Below, piece by piece: positions 1 to 5,429 of a stretch of 5,429 nt of DNA; within the stretch, counting starts at the first letter, position 1, and each line of letters starts with the position of its first letter. Origin of the DNA: Caulobacteraceae bacterium UBA6225 (GTDB lineage Bacteria; Pseudomonadota; Alphaproteobacteria; Caulobacterales; Caulobacteraceae). The stretch lies in the NCBI GenBank assembly GCA_002441055.1, contig DJWR01000121.1, positions 1 through 5,429 of the forward strand, written 5' to 3'. The notes beneath the pieces are model-generated. The model searched no databases. It was not told where the DNA came from and was given only the letters and a program-made list of their open reading frames with translations. Both the position numbers and the translations under genes were made by a program.

Positions 1-1
1 C

Positions 2-304
2 AACCTGCGCGGCGCGGTGCTGCCGGTGTTGAACCTGGCCGCGCGGTTGGGCCTGCCGGCCAGCGAGGCCCGATCCTCCTCCGTGGTCATCGTCGTCGAC
101 CTGGTGGGCCGCACAGTCGGCCTGCTGGTGGACGCCGTCTCCGACATCATCAATGTGGGCGAGGGCGAGATTCAGCCGGCGCCGGTGATCGGGGCCGCCT
201 CCTCCAAGGGTCTGGCGCGCGGCATGATCACCACCGATGAGGGCATCATCACCCTGATCGACATGAGCGGCATCCTGCCCACCCAGGAACTGGCCGCGGC
301 CTGA
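2..304 (+). CDS. cheW: Chemotaxis coupling protein CheW (5' end missing)
   Basis: CheW is the cytoplasmic adaptor that links methyl-accepting chemotaxis receptors to the histidine kinase CheA. The reading frame is open from base 2 and gives 100 residues up to a TGA at 302-304; the start lies before the window. The visible part begins at the CheW signature NLRGAVLPVLNLAARLGL, continues with a hydrophobic strand (VVIVVDLVGRTVGLLVDAVS, the usual 'VG.LVD.VSD' segment) and closes with the receptor/kinase-binding beta strands ending ITLIDMSGILP. A single-domain CheW has roughly 150 residues, so about a third is missing. A CheW-like domain also ends CheA and occurs in CheV, but the short tail after the last strand and the strand wording favour stand-alone CheW. 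The next gene on this strand starts 70 bases downstream and is unrelated, so this may be the end of a chemotaxis cluster. Confidence 0.92.
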   Translation, partial: NLRGAVLPVLNLAARLGLPASEARSSSVVIVVDLVGRTVGLLVDAVSDIINVGEGEIQPAPVIGAASSKGLARGMITTDEGIITLIDMSGILPTQELAAA

Positions 305-374
305 CGTCGCCGGGCGGCGCAAGCCCCCCAGGACTGCCTTTGACATCGGGGTCCAGGCGCGCTCACCTGCGCCC

Positions 375-1409
375 ATGAGCCTGCCCATCCTGCCGACCCA
401 GCCCGCCCACACCCCCTGGCCCACCGCGCAATGGCCGCAAGGCGAGTCCGAACACGCCGACGGCGCGGTGCTGGAGGCCTTGATGGCCATGGCCTTCGCC
501 GCCCCCGACACTGAGCTGTTGGGCGAGACCCACGCCGCCTTGATCGTTCAGGGCGGGCGGATCGTCATGGAGCGCTATGGCGAGGGCTTTGGCCCGGACG
601 CCACCTATCCCTCCTGGTCCAAGGCCAAGAGCATCACCCAGGCCCTGGTGGGCCTGCTGGTCGCCGAGGGAAAGCTCGACATCCACGCCCCGGCTGACGT
701 CCCGGAGTGGCGGGCGACGCCGAACGATCCCCGCGCGGCGATCACCCTGGACCAGCTCCTGCGCATGTCGAGCGGCCTGTCCTTCGTGGAGGACTATGTG
801 CCGGGCCACGTCTCCGATGTGATCGAGATGCTGTTCGGCTCGGGCAAGGCCGACGTGGCCCACTATGCGGCCACACGACCCCTGGCCCATCCGCCGGAGA
901 CCGCCTGGTCCTATGCCAGCGGCACGACCAACATCGTCGCCCGCTGCGCCGCACGGGCGCTCGGCGTCGACGGCGCAGGCTTCGAGGCCTTCATGCGCCA
1001 GCGGCTGTTTGAACCGCTCGGCATGACGAGCCCGGTTCCCAAGTTCGATGCAGCCGGCACCTTCATCGGCTCGTCCTTCTGCTTTGCGACGGCGCGGGAT
1101 TTTGCGCGCTTTGGCCTGCTCTATCTGCGGGGCGGCCGCTGGGAGGACCGCCAGCTGCTGCCTGCCGACTGGATCGACTACGCCCGCACGCCGACCCCGC
1201 AGCCGGCGGTGCGCGAGGGCGACTATGGCGCCCACTGGTGGCTGAACATCGCCGGCCCCGGCTCGTTCAGCGCCAACGGCTATGAGGGCCAGTACACGGT
1301 TCTCGTCCCCGACCTCGACCTGATCGTCGTCCGCCACGGCAAGACGCCGCTGGACAAGAAGGACAACGTCAAGGCCTGGATCGCCCAGCTGGTCGACGCC
1401 TTCCGCTAA
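375..1409 (+). CDS. Serine hydrolase, beta-lactamase / 6-aminohexanoate-dimer-hydrolase-like
   Basis: This 344-residue protein belongs to the serine beta-lactamase/penicillin-binding-protein fold family (Beta-lactamase, PF00144 type), whose members hydrolyse esters, amides or peptides through an acyl-serine. Visible motifs in order: the S-x-x-K box SKAK (Ser82, Lys85) in YPSWSKAKS; the Y-x-S/N box at Tyr180 in WSYASGTTN; and the third-box region NGYEGQ near residues 301-306, followed by the strand DLIVVRHGK. The YPSWSKAKS plus EDYVPG (Tyr141) pattern resembles NylB-type 6-aminohexanoate-dimer hydrolases and EstB-like esterases more than true cephalosporinases. No signal peptide or membrane segment is visible, so it is probably cytoplasmic. 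ATG 375 is the first in-frame start codon after the CheW stop, but no clear Shine-Dalgarno sequence precedes it. The natural substrate cannot be read from the sequence. It converges on the transporter gene with 3 bases between stops. Confidence 0.92.
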   Translation: MSLPILPTQPAHTPWPTAQWPQGESEHADGAVLEALMAMAFAAPDTELLGETHAALIVQGGRIVMERYGEGFGPDATYPSWSKAKSITQALVGLLVAEGKLDIHAPADVPEWRATPNDPRAAITLDQLLRMSSGLSFVEDYVPGHVSDVIEMLFGSGKADVAHYAATRPLAHPPETAWSYASGTTNIVARCAARALGVDGAGFEAFMRQRLFEPLGMTSPVPKFDAAGTFIGSSFCFATARDFARFGLLYLRGGRWEDRQLLPADWIDYARTPTPQPAVREGDYGAHWWLNIAGPGSFSANGYEGQYTVLVPDLDLIVVRHGKTPLDKKDNVKAWIAQLVDAFR

Positions 1410-1412
1410 CTC

Positions 1413-2693
1413 TTAGTCCTCCACGGTCCGGCGCAGGGGCGCGAGGGCCACGAGGCTGACCAGGGCTGCGGCGCCCAGATAGAAGCCCACGGGGACCAGG
1501 CCGCCGCGGTCGGCCAGGAGCTGGGCGACCAGGGGGGCGAGGCCGCCGCCCAGGATGCCGCCGACGTTAAAGGCCACCGAGGCGCCGGTGTAGCGGACCC
1601 GCGCCGGGAACAGGCCGGGCAGGAAGGCGCCGAGCGGCCCATAGACGAAGCCCATGCAGAAGAGGCTCAGCGACAGGAAGCCGAACACCAGCAGGAGCGA
1701 GCCTGAGGCCAGCATGGGCGCCAGCAGCAGGCCCGCGACAATCACCATGCCGCAGCCCCACATGAGCACGCCGCGCGGGGTGGTGGCGTCGGACCAGTAG
1801 CCGGCGATGACGATGCCCACGGCCATGAACAGGATGGCGCCCAGCTGGATGGCCAGGAAGGCTTCCCGCGAATAGCCGAGCGTGGTCACGCCATAGCCGA
1901 GCGCGAACGAGGTCGAGAGGTAGTAGGTGGCGAAGCAGGCCACCACGGCGAAGGTGCCGCCCAACGTCTCCAGGGGGTGGCGGGCCAGCAGCTCGAACAG
2001 GGGCGTCTTGGGCGGCGGGGCGTGCTCCAGCGCCTTGGCGAAGGCCGGGGTTTCGGTGAGCTTCAGGCGCACCCAGAGGCCGACGCCCACCAGCACGGCG
2101 CTCAGCAGGAAGGGGATCCGCCAGCCCCAGGCGATGAACTGTTCCTGGGTCAGGAAGAGGCCCAGGATCAGGAACAGGCCATTGGCGGCGATGAAGCCGA
2201 CGGGCGCGCCCAGCTGCGGGAACATGCCAAAGCGCGCCTTCCAGCCGGGCGGCGCATTCTCCACCGCCAGCAGGGCCGCCCCGCCCCATTCGCCGCCCAG
2301 GCCGAGCCCCTGGCCAAAGCGCAGCAGGCAGAGCAGGGCCGGCGCGATCCAGCCCGCCGTCGCATAGGTGGGCAGGAAGGCGATGGCGAAGGTGGAGACC
2401 CCCATCAGCATCAGGGAGGCGACCAGGGTCGATTTGCGGCCGATCCGGTCGCCATAGTGGCCAAACAGCGCCGCGCCCACGGGCCTGGCGAAAAAGGCGA
2501 TGGCGAAGGTGGCGTAGGAGGAGAGCAGCTGGGCCGAGGGCGAGGCCGCCGGGAAGAACAGCGGTCCGAACACCAAGGCCGCGGCCGTGGCGTAGATGTA
2601 GAAGTCGTAGAATTCCACCGCCGTGCCCACCAGGCTTGCGCCCAGCACGCGGCGATTGGAGGGCGCCTTCAGCGCCTCAAGTCCTTGCGACAT
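1413..2693 (-). CDS. MFS transporter, metabolite:H+ symporter (MHS) family
   Basis: A 426-residue inner-membrane secondary transporter with about 12 hydrophobic segments, the normal size for the MHS branch of the major facilitator superfamily (relatives: ProP, ShiA, KgtP, YhjE). Diagnostic patterns: VEFYDFYIYATAAALVFG (residues 26-43) in helix 1; MFS motif A GHYGDRIGRK (78-87, Asp82) in the loop between helices 2 and 3; RFGQGLGLGGEWGGAALLAVE (125-145) in helix 4; FPQLGAPVG (158-166) in helix 5; and RVRYTGASVAFNVGGILGG (365-383) in the C-terminal half. The symmetry-related second motif A is degenerate (SDATTPRG, 301-308). ATG 2693 is chosen because it has a strong GGGAGG-type ribosome site and begins the conserved N-terminus; a longer GTG start at 2786 would add 31 residues unlike the family. 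The substrate is unknown; MHS members carry organic acids, shikimate, or proline/betaine, usually with protons. The gene is divergent from the lyase/deacetylase operon. Confidence 0.94.
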   Translation of the reverse strand: MSQGLEALKAPSNRRVLGASLVGTAVEFYDFYIYATAAALVFGPLFFPAASPSAQLLSSYATFAIAFFARPVGAALFGHYGDRIGRKSTLVASLMLMGVSTFAIAFLPTYATAGWIAPALLCLLRFGQGLGLGGEWGGAALLAVENAPPGWKARFGMFPQLGAPVGFIAANGLFLILGLFLTQEQFIAWGWRIPFLLSAVLVGVGLWVRLKLTETPAFAKALEHAPPPKTPLFELLARHPLETLGGTFAVVACFATYYLSTSFALGYGVTTLGYSREAFLAIQLGAILFMAVGIVIAGYWSDATTPRGVLMWGCGMVIVAGLLLAPMLASGSLLLVFGFLSLSLFCMGFVYGPLGAFLPGLFPARVRYTGASVAFNVGGILGGGLAPLVAQLLADRGGLVPVGFYLGAAALVSLVALAPLRRTVED

Positions 2694-2698
2694 GGTGT

Positions 2699-2707
2699 CC
2701 CCCTCCC
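2699..2707 (-). promoter_or_regulatory. Ribosome binding site of the MHS transporter
   Basis: On the minus strand this reads GGGAGGGGG. The GGAGG core ends 8 bases before ATG 2693. It decides the start in favour of the family-consistent N-terminus rather than the upstream GTG at 2786. Confidence 0.75.
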
Positions 2708-2713
2708 GTCGAG

Positions 2714-2723
2714 GCCCATGGGC
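2714..2723. repeat. 10-bp perfect palindrome GCCCATGGGC
   Basis: A perfect 10-base palindrome lying about 20 bases upstream of the transporter start, just beyond its ribosome site, and nested in a looser AGGCC...GGCCT pair (2712-2716 and 2726-2730). It could be an operator half-site pair for a dimeric regulator, but in DNA this GC-rich a 10-base palindrome can occur by chance. It also contains an in-frame ATG (2718) that could extend the lyase; that start is judged unlikely. Confidence 0.3.
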
Positions 2724-2766
2724 TTGGCCTCCGCCGCGGACGAGGTCAAGCCTCCCTGCTCTTGCG

Positions 2767-2779
2767 AACCCCCTGGGTT
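2767..2779. repeat. Inverted repeat AACCC-CCT-GGGTT
   Basis: Five-base perfect arms (2767-2771 and 2775-2779) around a 3-base spacer, near the middle of the divergent region. The position suits a regulator site shared by both transcription units. It is too short to assign to a regulator family. Confidence 0.3.
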
Positions 2780-2809
2780 GTGCCACCTTGGGCGCTCGAA
2801 ACGATCAGA

Positions 2810-2822
2810 GCCGCAAAGCGGC
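2810..2822. repeat. Inverted repeat GCCGC-AAA-GCGGC
   Basis: Five-base perfect arms around an AAA spacer, 27 bases before the lyase start codon and 11 bases before its ribosome site. It could be an operator, or a small hairpin in the leader of the lyase/deacetylase mRNA. No T-tract follows, so it is not a terminator. Confidence 0.35.
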
Positions 2823-2833
2823 CGACCCGCCCC

Positions 2834-2841
2834 GGGGAGGG
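2834..2841 (+). promoter_or_regulatory. Ribosome binding site of the S1P-lyase-like gene
   Basis: GGGGAGGG, with the GGAGG core ending 9 bases before ATG 2850. This spacing favours ATG 2850 over the second in-frame ATG at 2856 (15 bases) and over the upstream ATG at 2718. The adjoining CCCCGGGG palindrome (2830-2837) overlaps the site. Confidence 0.75.
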
Positions 2842-2849
2842 CCAAGTCG

Positions 2850-4082
2850 ATGAGCATGTTGCCGACAAAGGGCGCGCCCTGGGCTGAGGTGTCCGCCCGC
2901 ATGGACCAGATGGGCCAGGGCGATGTGAAGTGGCGCGACGGCAAGGCCGCCGTCTATGTCTTCAACGCCGGCCCTGAGATCGAGCAGGTGCAGAAGGAGG
3001 CCTACGCCAAGTTCGCCTCGGAGAACGGCCTGGGACCGGCCGCCTTTCCGAGCCTCAAACAGATGGAGGCCGAGGTGGTGGGCTTTGGCCTTGGCCTACT
3101 GCACGGCGACGGGGGGTGCGTCGGCAATATGACCAGCGGCGGCACCGATTCCATCCTGATGGCGGTGAAGGCCGCCCGGGATCACGCCCGCAAGGTCCGC
3201 GGCCTGACGGGGACGCTGAACCTCGTCCTGCCCCGCTCGGCCCATCCGGCCTTCGACAAGGCCTGTGCGATGATGGAGATCGAGGTGCGGCGCACGCCAT
3301 TGAAGGACCTGCTGGCCGATCCGGTCGCCATGGAGGCGGCGATCGATGGCCAGACGATCATGATGGTCGGCTCGGCGCCCTGTTTTCCCTATGGCCTGAT
3401 CGATCCCATCGCGGCGCTAGGCGCGCTGGCGGAGCGGCGGGGCGTCTGGCTGCATGTGGACGCCTGTGTCGGCGGCTATATCGCCCCCTTCGTGCGGATG
3501 AATGGCGGGGATGTCCCGCCCTTCGACTTCGAGGTTCCCGGCGTCTCGTCCATGTCGGCGGACCTGCACAAGTACGGCTACTGCGCCAAGGGGGCGTCGA
3601 CCGTCTTCTTCCGCAGCGAGGATCTGCGGGCTCACATGATCTTCGAGGTGGGCGACTGGCCGGCGGGCAAGATGGTGACGCCGACCCTGGCCGGCACCCG
3701 GCCCGGCGGCGCCATCGCCGCGGCCTGGGCGGTGATGAATGTGCTGGGCGTCGAAGGCTACCGCGCCAAGCACGCCGAGGTGACCGAGGCCCGGCAGGCC
3801 ATTGGCGAAGGCGCGCAGGCCCAAGGCTGGCGCCTGCTGGGAGATCCGCAGCTCGGCATCCTCGCCTTCACCCGGGAGGACGTGAACCCGTTCGCGGTGC
3901 TGAAGCACCTCTATGGGCGCGGCTGGGTGACCAGTGCGGTGACCGAGCCGGCTGGCCTGCACCTGATGCTGTCGCCCGTTCACAAGGGGGTGGCCGATAC
4001 CTATCTGGCGGACCTGGCCTGGGCGACGCAGGCGGCCAGGGACGACGGCGCCCGTCCGGCGGAGGCGCGCTATGGGGGATAG
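2850..4082 (+). CDS. PLP-dependent lyase of the sphingosine-1-phosphate lyase family
   Basis: A 410-residue pyridoxal-phosphate fold-type I enzyme of the group II decarboxylase superfamily. Known S1P lyases split phosphorylated sphingoid bases into a fatty aldehyde and phosphoethanolamine. The resemblance to that family, as remembered, runs almost end to end: EAYAKFASENGL and FPSLKQMEAEVV (residues 50-77), TSGGTDSILMAVKAARD (95-111), RSAHPAFDKA (129-138), HVDACVGGYIAPF (202-214, cofactor Asp204), SMSADLHKYGYCAKGAS (234-250) and TPTLAGTRPGGAIAAAW (277-293). Lys241 in HKYG is the expected Schiff-base lysine, and Lys247 sits six residues later as in characterised S1P lyases. It lacks the N-terminal membrane segment of eukaryotic enzymes and is shorter than the roughly 500-residue bacterial ones, so it should be soluble and cytoplasmic. 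It overlaps the next gene by 11 bases. It could act on another amino alcohol phosphate or be an amino acid decarboxylase; the family call is firm, the substrate is not. Confidence 0.9.
   Translation: MSMLPTKGAPWAEVSARMDQMGQGDVKWRDGKAAVYVFNAGPEIEQVQKEAYAKFASENGLGPAAFPSLKQMEAEVVGFGLGLLHGDGGCVGNMTSGGTDSILMAVKAARDHARKVRGLTGTLNLVLPRSAHPAFDKACAMMEIEVRRTPLKDLLADPVAMEAAIDGQTIMMVGSAPCFPYGLIDPIAALGALAERRGVWLHVDACVGGYIAPFVRMNGGDVPPFDFEVPGVSSMSADLHKYGYCAKGASTVFFRSEDLRAHMIFEVGDWPAGKMVTPTLAGTRPGGAIAAAWAVMNVLGVEGYRAKHAEVTEARQAIGEGAQAQGWRLLGDPQLGILAFTREDVNPFAVLKHLYGRGWVTSAVTEPAGLHLMLSPVHKGVADTYLADLAWATQAARDDGARPAEARYGG
4061..4065 (+). promoter_or_regulatory. Ribosome binding site of the PIG-L gene, inside the lyase gene
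   Basis: GGAGG, 6 bases before ATG 4072 and located within the last codons of the lyase. It supports ATG 4072 over the in-frame GTG at 4087, and implies that the two genes are translated from one mRNA with likely coupling. Confidence 0.65.
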
Positions 4083-4971
4083 GGCTGTGCGAGCCAGGGG
4101 CGGACGGACGCGCGGGGAGGCGCAGCGGGGCGTGGCCTGGGGCCTGCTGGCCGCCGTGGCCCTGCCCACCGCCCTGGTGGGCGGCTTCCTGCTGGCCAGG
4201 GGTCAGCTGAACGACGAGTCTGTGCCCAAGACCCGGGTCCTGCCCGGCGTCGGCGAAGGCGTGACGGTCCTCGCCATCTGGGCCCACCCGGACGACGAGA
4301 TCACCTGTGCTGGAACCCTCGCCCAGATGGCCATGGCCGGCGCCCGGGTGGTGCTGGTCTATCTGACCCGGGGCGAGGCGGCGCAGGACACCGGCTACAC
4401 CCCTGAGGCGCTGGCGAAGGTGCGCACCCTTGAGGCCAAGGCGGCCGGCGCCCTGCTGGGCGCCGACGTGGTCGAGGTGCTGGACTTCCCCGATGGGGGC
4501 CTCGCGCGGATTGATCCTGAAAAGCCCAAGGCGGCCATCGCCGAGCTGATCGGCCGCTATCGGCCACAGGTGCTCATCAGCTTTGACGAGAAGGTCGGCT
4601 TCTATGGTCATCCCGACCATGTGCGGACCGGCGTCTGGGTGCGCGAGCTGTTCGAGAACCCGACCCGCGAGGGGGCTTGGCCGCGCCTGCTCTATCAGGT
4701 GACCCTGCCCAGGGCCCTGGTGCGTCTGGCCCTGCGGCTGGTGGACGCCTTCCGCAACAACTACCCCAAGGGGAAGGGCGAGGGCCTGCCGCCGCCGCAG
4801 ATCGCCGTGAACATCGCCGAGGAGGCCCTGACCAAGCGCGCCCTGCTGGACGTGCACGCCTCCCAGGCCAAGATCATCGCCGATGTACAGCCCTATTACG
4901 ACCGCCTGCCGGCCTGGCTCTATTACCGCCTGTTCGACCGGGAGTACTTCGTCCAGCTGCGCCGTCGCTGA
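4072..4971 (+). CDS. PIG-L/LmbE family zinc-dependent N-deacetylase, membrane-anchored
   Basis: A 299-residue protein of the PIG-L (LmbE-like) family, metal-dependent amidases that usually remove an acetyl group from an N-acetylated amino sugar (examples: GlcNAc-PI deacetylase, MshB, BshB). The metal motif AHPDDE is at residues 71-76 after the strand VTVLAIW; the second metal/catalytic motif GHPDHV is at 179-184; a conserved late HASQ (262-265) is also present, so the active site looks intact. The N-terminus is arginine-rich (residues 1-19) and is followed by one hydrophobic segment at about 21-42 without an obvious signal-peptidase site, suggesting a signal anchor with the catalytic domain outside the cytoplasm by the positive-inside rule. 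Its start lies 11 bases inside the lyase gene, which indicates one operon. The substrate is not readable; sugar N-acetyl groups are typical, and an aminolipid or glycosphingolipid is possible. Its stop lies 9 bases from the converging downstream gene. Confidence 0.92.
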   Translation: MGDRAVRARGGRTRGEAQRGVAWGLLAAVALPTALVGGFLLARGQLNDESVPKTRVLPGVGEGVTVLAIWAHPDDEITCAGTLAQMAMAGARVVLVYLTRGEAAQDTGYTPEALAKVRTLEAKAAGALLGADVVEVLDFPDGGLARIDPEKPKAAIAELIGRYRPQVLISFDEKVGFYGHPDHVRTGVWVRELFENPTREGAWPRLLYQVTLPRALVRLALRLVDAFRNNYPKGKGEGLPPPQIAVNIAEEALTKRALLDVHASQAKIIADVQPYYDRLPAWLYYRLFDREYFVQLRRR

Positions 4972-4980
4972 GGCCCGCGT

Positions 4981-5429
4981 TCAGGTCCAAAGTGGCGAGG
5001 CGGCCTTCATGAAACGCAGGCAGAAGGTCACCCGGGCCTGATCCTTGCCGGTCTTCGGATCGGCGATCAGCACGTCAAACCAGGCGGCCTCGGCCTCCGG
5101 ACTTTCGGTGATGGCGTCGAGACGGGTGCGGCCGACATAGGCGGCGCGTGCGCGCAGGGGCCCCTGCAGAAACTGGATCTCCACCCCGCCTAGCTGGCCC
5201 TGGTCGGCAAGGCCGGCGCCGACCGCCGGCGCGCAGGCCGCGGCGGCCAGCGCGACCACCTCGGAGGGGGCGAGCGCCACGCCTGAGCTATCGCCAGGGG
5301 CGTTGAGGGCCAGATCACGGGTCTCGGCGCCGACGCTCAAGGCCGACAGGATGCGGATCGCGCTGCGGGGCGCAGCCTCCTGGGTCAGCAGGCGGCGGGA
5401 CAGCTCGGAGCCTGCATCGGCGTGGTCGG
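4981..5429 (-). CDS. Probable hot-dog-fold (PaaI-like thioesterase) protein, 5' end missing
   Basis: The frame is open from the window edge (first whole codon at 5427) to a TGA at 4981-4983, giving 148 residues. There is no ATG or GTG start in frame; a TTG at 5340 has no ribosome site, so the gene probably begins beyond the window. Residues about 46-106 read like the core of a PaaI/acyl-CoA-thioesterase hot-dog domain: a helix LAPSEVVALAAAACAPAVGA where these proteins have their central helix with an acidic residue, then GGVEIQFLQGPLRARAAYVG (compare the family pattern of a strand, 'FL.P...G.L.A.A.V..GR'), then WFDVLIADPKTGKDQARVTF as the last strands. That would make it an acyl-CoA/acyl-ACP thioesterase or a non-catalytic relative. 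No catalytic residue can be asserted, and the match is to pattern rather than to a known protein. It converges on the PIG-L gene. Confidence 0.45.
   Translation of the reverse strand, partial: DHADAGSELSRRLLTQEAAPRSAIRILSALSVGAETRDLALNAPGDSSGVALAPSEVVALAAAACAPAVGAGLADQGQLGGVEIQFLQGPLRARAAYVGRTRLDAITESPEAEAAWFDVLIADPKTGKDQARVTFCLRFMKAASPLWT

Larger units (their letters stand above)
2694..2849. promoter_or_regulatory. Divergent intergenic control region
   Basis: These 156 bases separate the start codons of the transporter (minus) and the lyase operon (plus), so they must hold the promoters for both. No convincing sigma-70 -35/-10 pair could be picked out by eye on either strand. The region contains several short perfect inverted repeats (2714-2723, 2767-2779, 2810-2822) that could be regulator sites, and a ribosome binding site at each end. 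No regulator gene lies in the window. Confidence 0.6.

Noticed and set aside
305..374. Possible terminator or promoter between cheW and the serine hydrolase
   Set aside because: Only a weak GCCG-GG-CGGC self-complement (4-base arms, 2-base loop) is present, with no T-tract and no convincing promoter boxes; nothing can be supported in these 70 bases.
363..1337. 324-residue open frame on the minus strand opposite the serine hydrolase
   Set aside because: It overlaps a gene with clear catalytic motifs, shows no recognisable domain, and has the low-complexity composition typical of antisense frames in high-GC DNA.
2830..2837. CCCCGGGG palindrome overlapping the lyase ribosome site as a translational switch
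   Set aside because: An 8-base G/C palindrome with no loop cannot form a stable hairpin by itself and is expected often by chance at this base composition.
1977..2849. Very long open frame on the plus strand, continuous with the lyase and antisense to the transporter, suggesting a fused 701-residue protein
   Set aside because: It is the antisense shadow of a GC-rich coding gene. Its composition is rich in Gln, Gly, Arg and His with no family pattern, and homology to S1P lyases begins only after 2850, where there is a good ribosome site.
2718..2849. Upstream ATG at 2718 as an N-terminal extension of the lyase
   Set aside because: It would add 44 residues with no hydrophobic anchor and no family similarity, lacks a ribosome site at useful spacing, and lies inside the promoter region; ATG 2850 has a well-placed GGAGG.
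3116..4210. 364-residue plus-strand open frame overlapping the lyase in another frame
   Set aside because: It is an Arg/Gly/Ala-rich out-of-frame reading of the lyase with no motif, while the lyase frame keeps continuous family similarity with no sign of a frameshift.
3868..4857. 329-residue open frame on the minus strand opposite the lyase end and PIG-L gene
   Set aside because: The opposite strand carries intact AHPDDE and GHPDHV motifs; this frame shows only Gly/His/Gln-rich shadow sequence.

Overview
The window is very GC-rich, densely coding DNA with strong third-position G/C bias. The gene content (a chemotaxis CheW, an MHS-type transporter, a sphingosine-1-phosphate-lyase-like PLP enzyme, a PIG-L deacetylase) suggests a free-living alphaproteobacterium. 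The CheW tail looks most like Caulobacterales proteins (Caulobacter/Phenylobacterium type). That taxonomic reading is an inference from recognised protein patterns and base composition, not from a search. No RNA gene, insertion sequence, CRISPR array, phage gene or compositional island was seen, so this looks like ordinary chromosome.

Layout: (1) 2-304 (+), C-terminal 100 residues of a CheW coupling protein, cut by the window edge. (2) 375-1409 (+), a complete cytoplasmic serine hydrolase of the beta-lactamase/6-aminohexanoate-dimer-hydrolase type. (3) 1413-2693 (-), a complete MHS-family MFS transporter, converging on gene 2 with only 3 bases between stop codons. (4) 2694-2849, a 156-base divergent control region with several short inverted repeats and a good ribosome binding site at each end. 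(5) 2850-4082 (+), a complete PLP-dependent lyase of the sphingosine-1-phosphate lyase family. (6) 4072-4971 (+), a PIG-L/LmbE zinc deacetylase with an N-terminal membrane anchor, overlapping gene 5 by 11 bases. (7) 4981-5429 (-), the 3' part of a probable hot-dog-fold (PaaI-like thioesterase) protein, converging on gene 6 and running off the window.

How they may work together: genes 5 and 6 are almost certainly one translationally coupled operon, and the transporter is divergent from it across a shared control region. A lyase that cleaves phosphorylated long-chain amino alcohols beside an amidase acting on N-acylated amino groups suggests handling of sphingolipid-like or other aminolipid molecules, which fits lineages known to make sphingolipids. 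The transporter could import or export a related small metabolite. This link is inference only, and the apparent topology of the deacetylase (catalytic domain outside the cytoplasm) argues against a simple two-step pathway in one compartment. The CheW and serine hydrolase genes show no evident functional connection to this unit.
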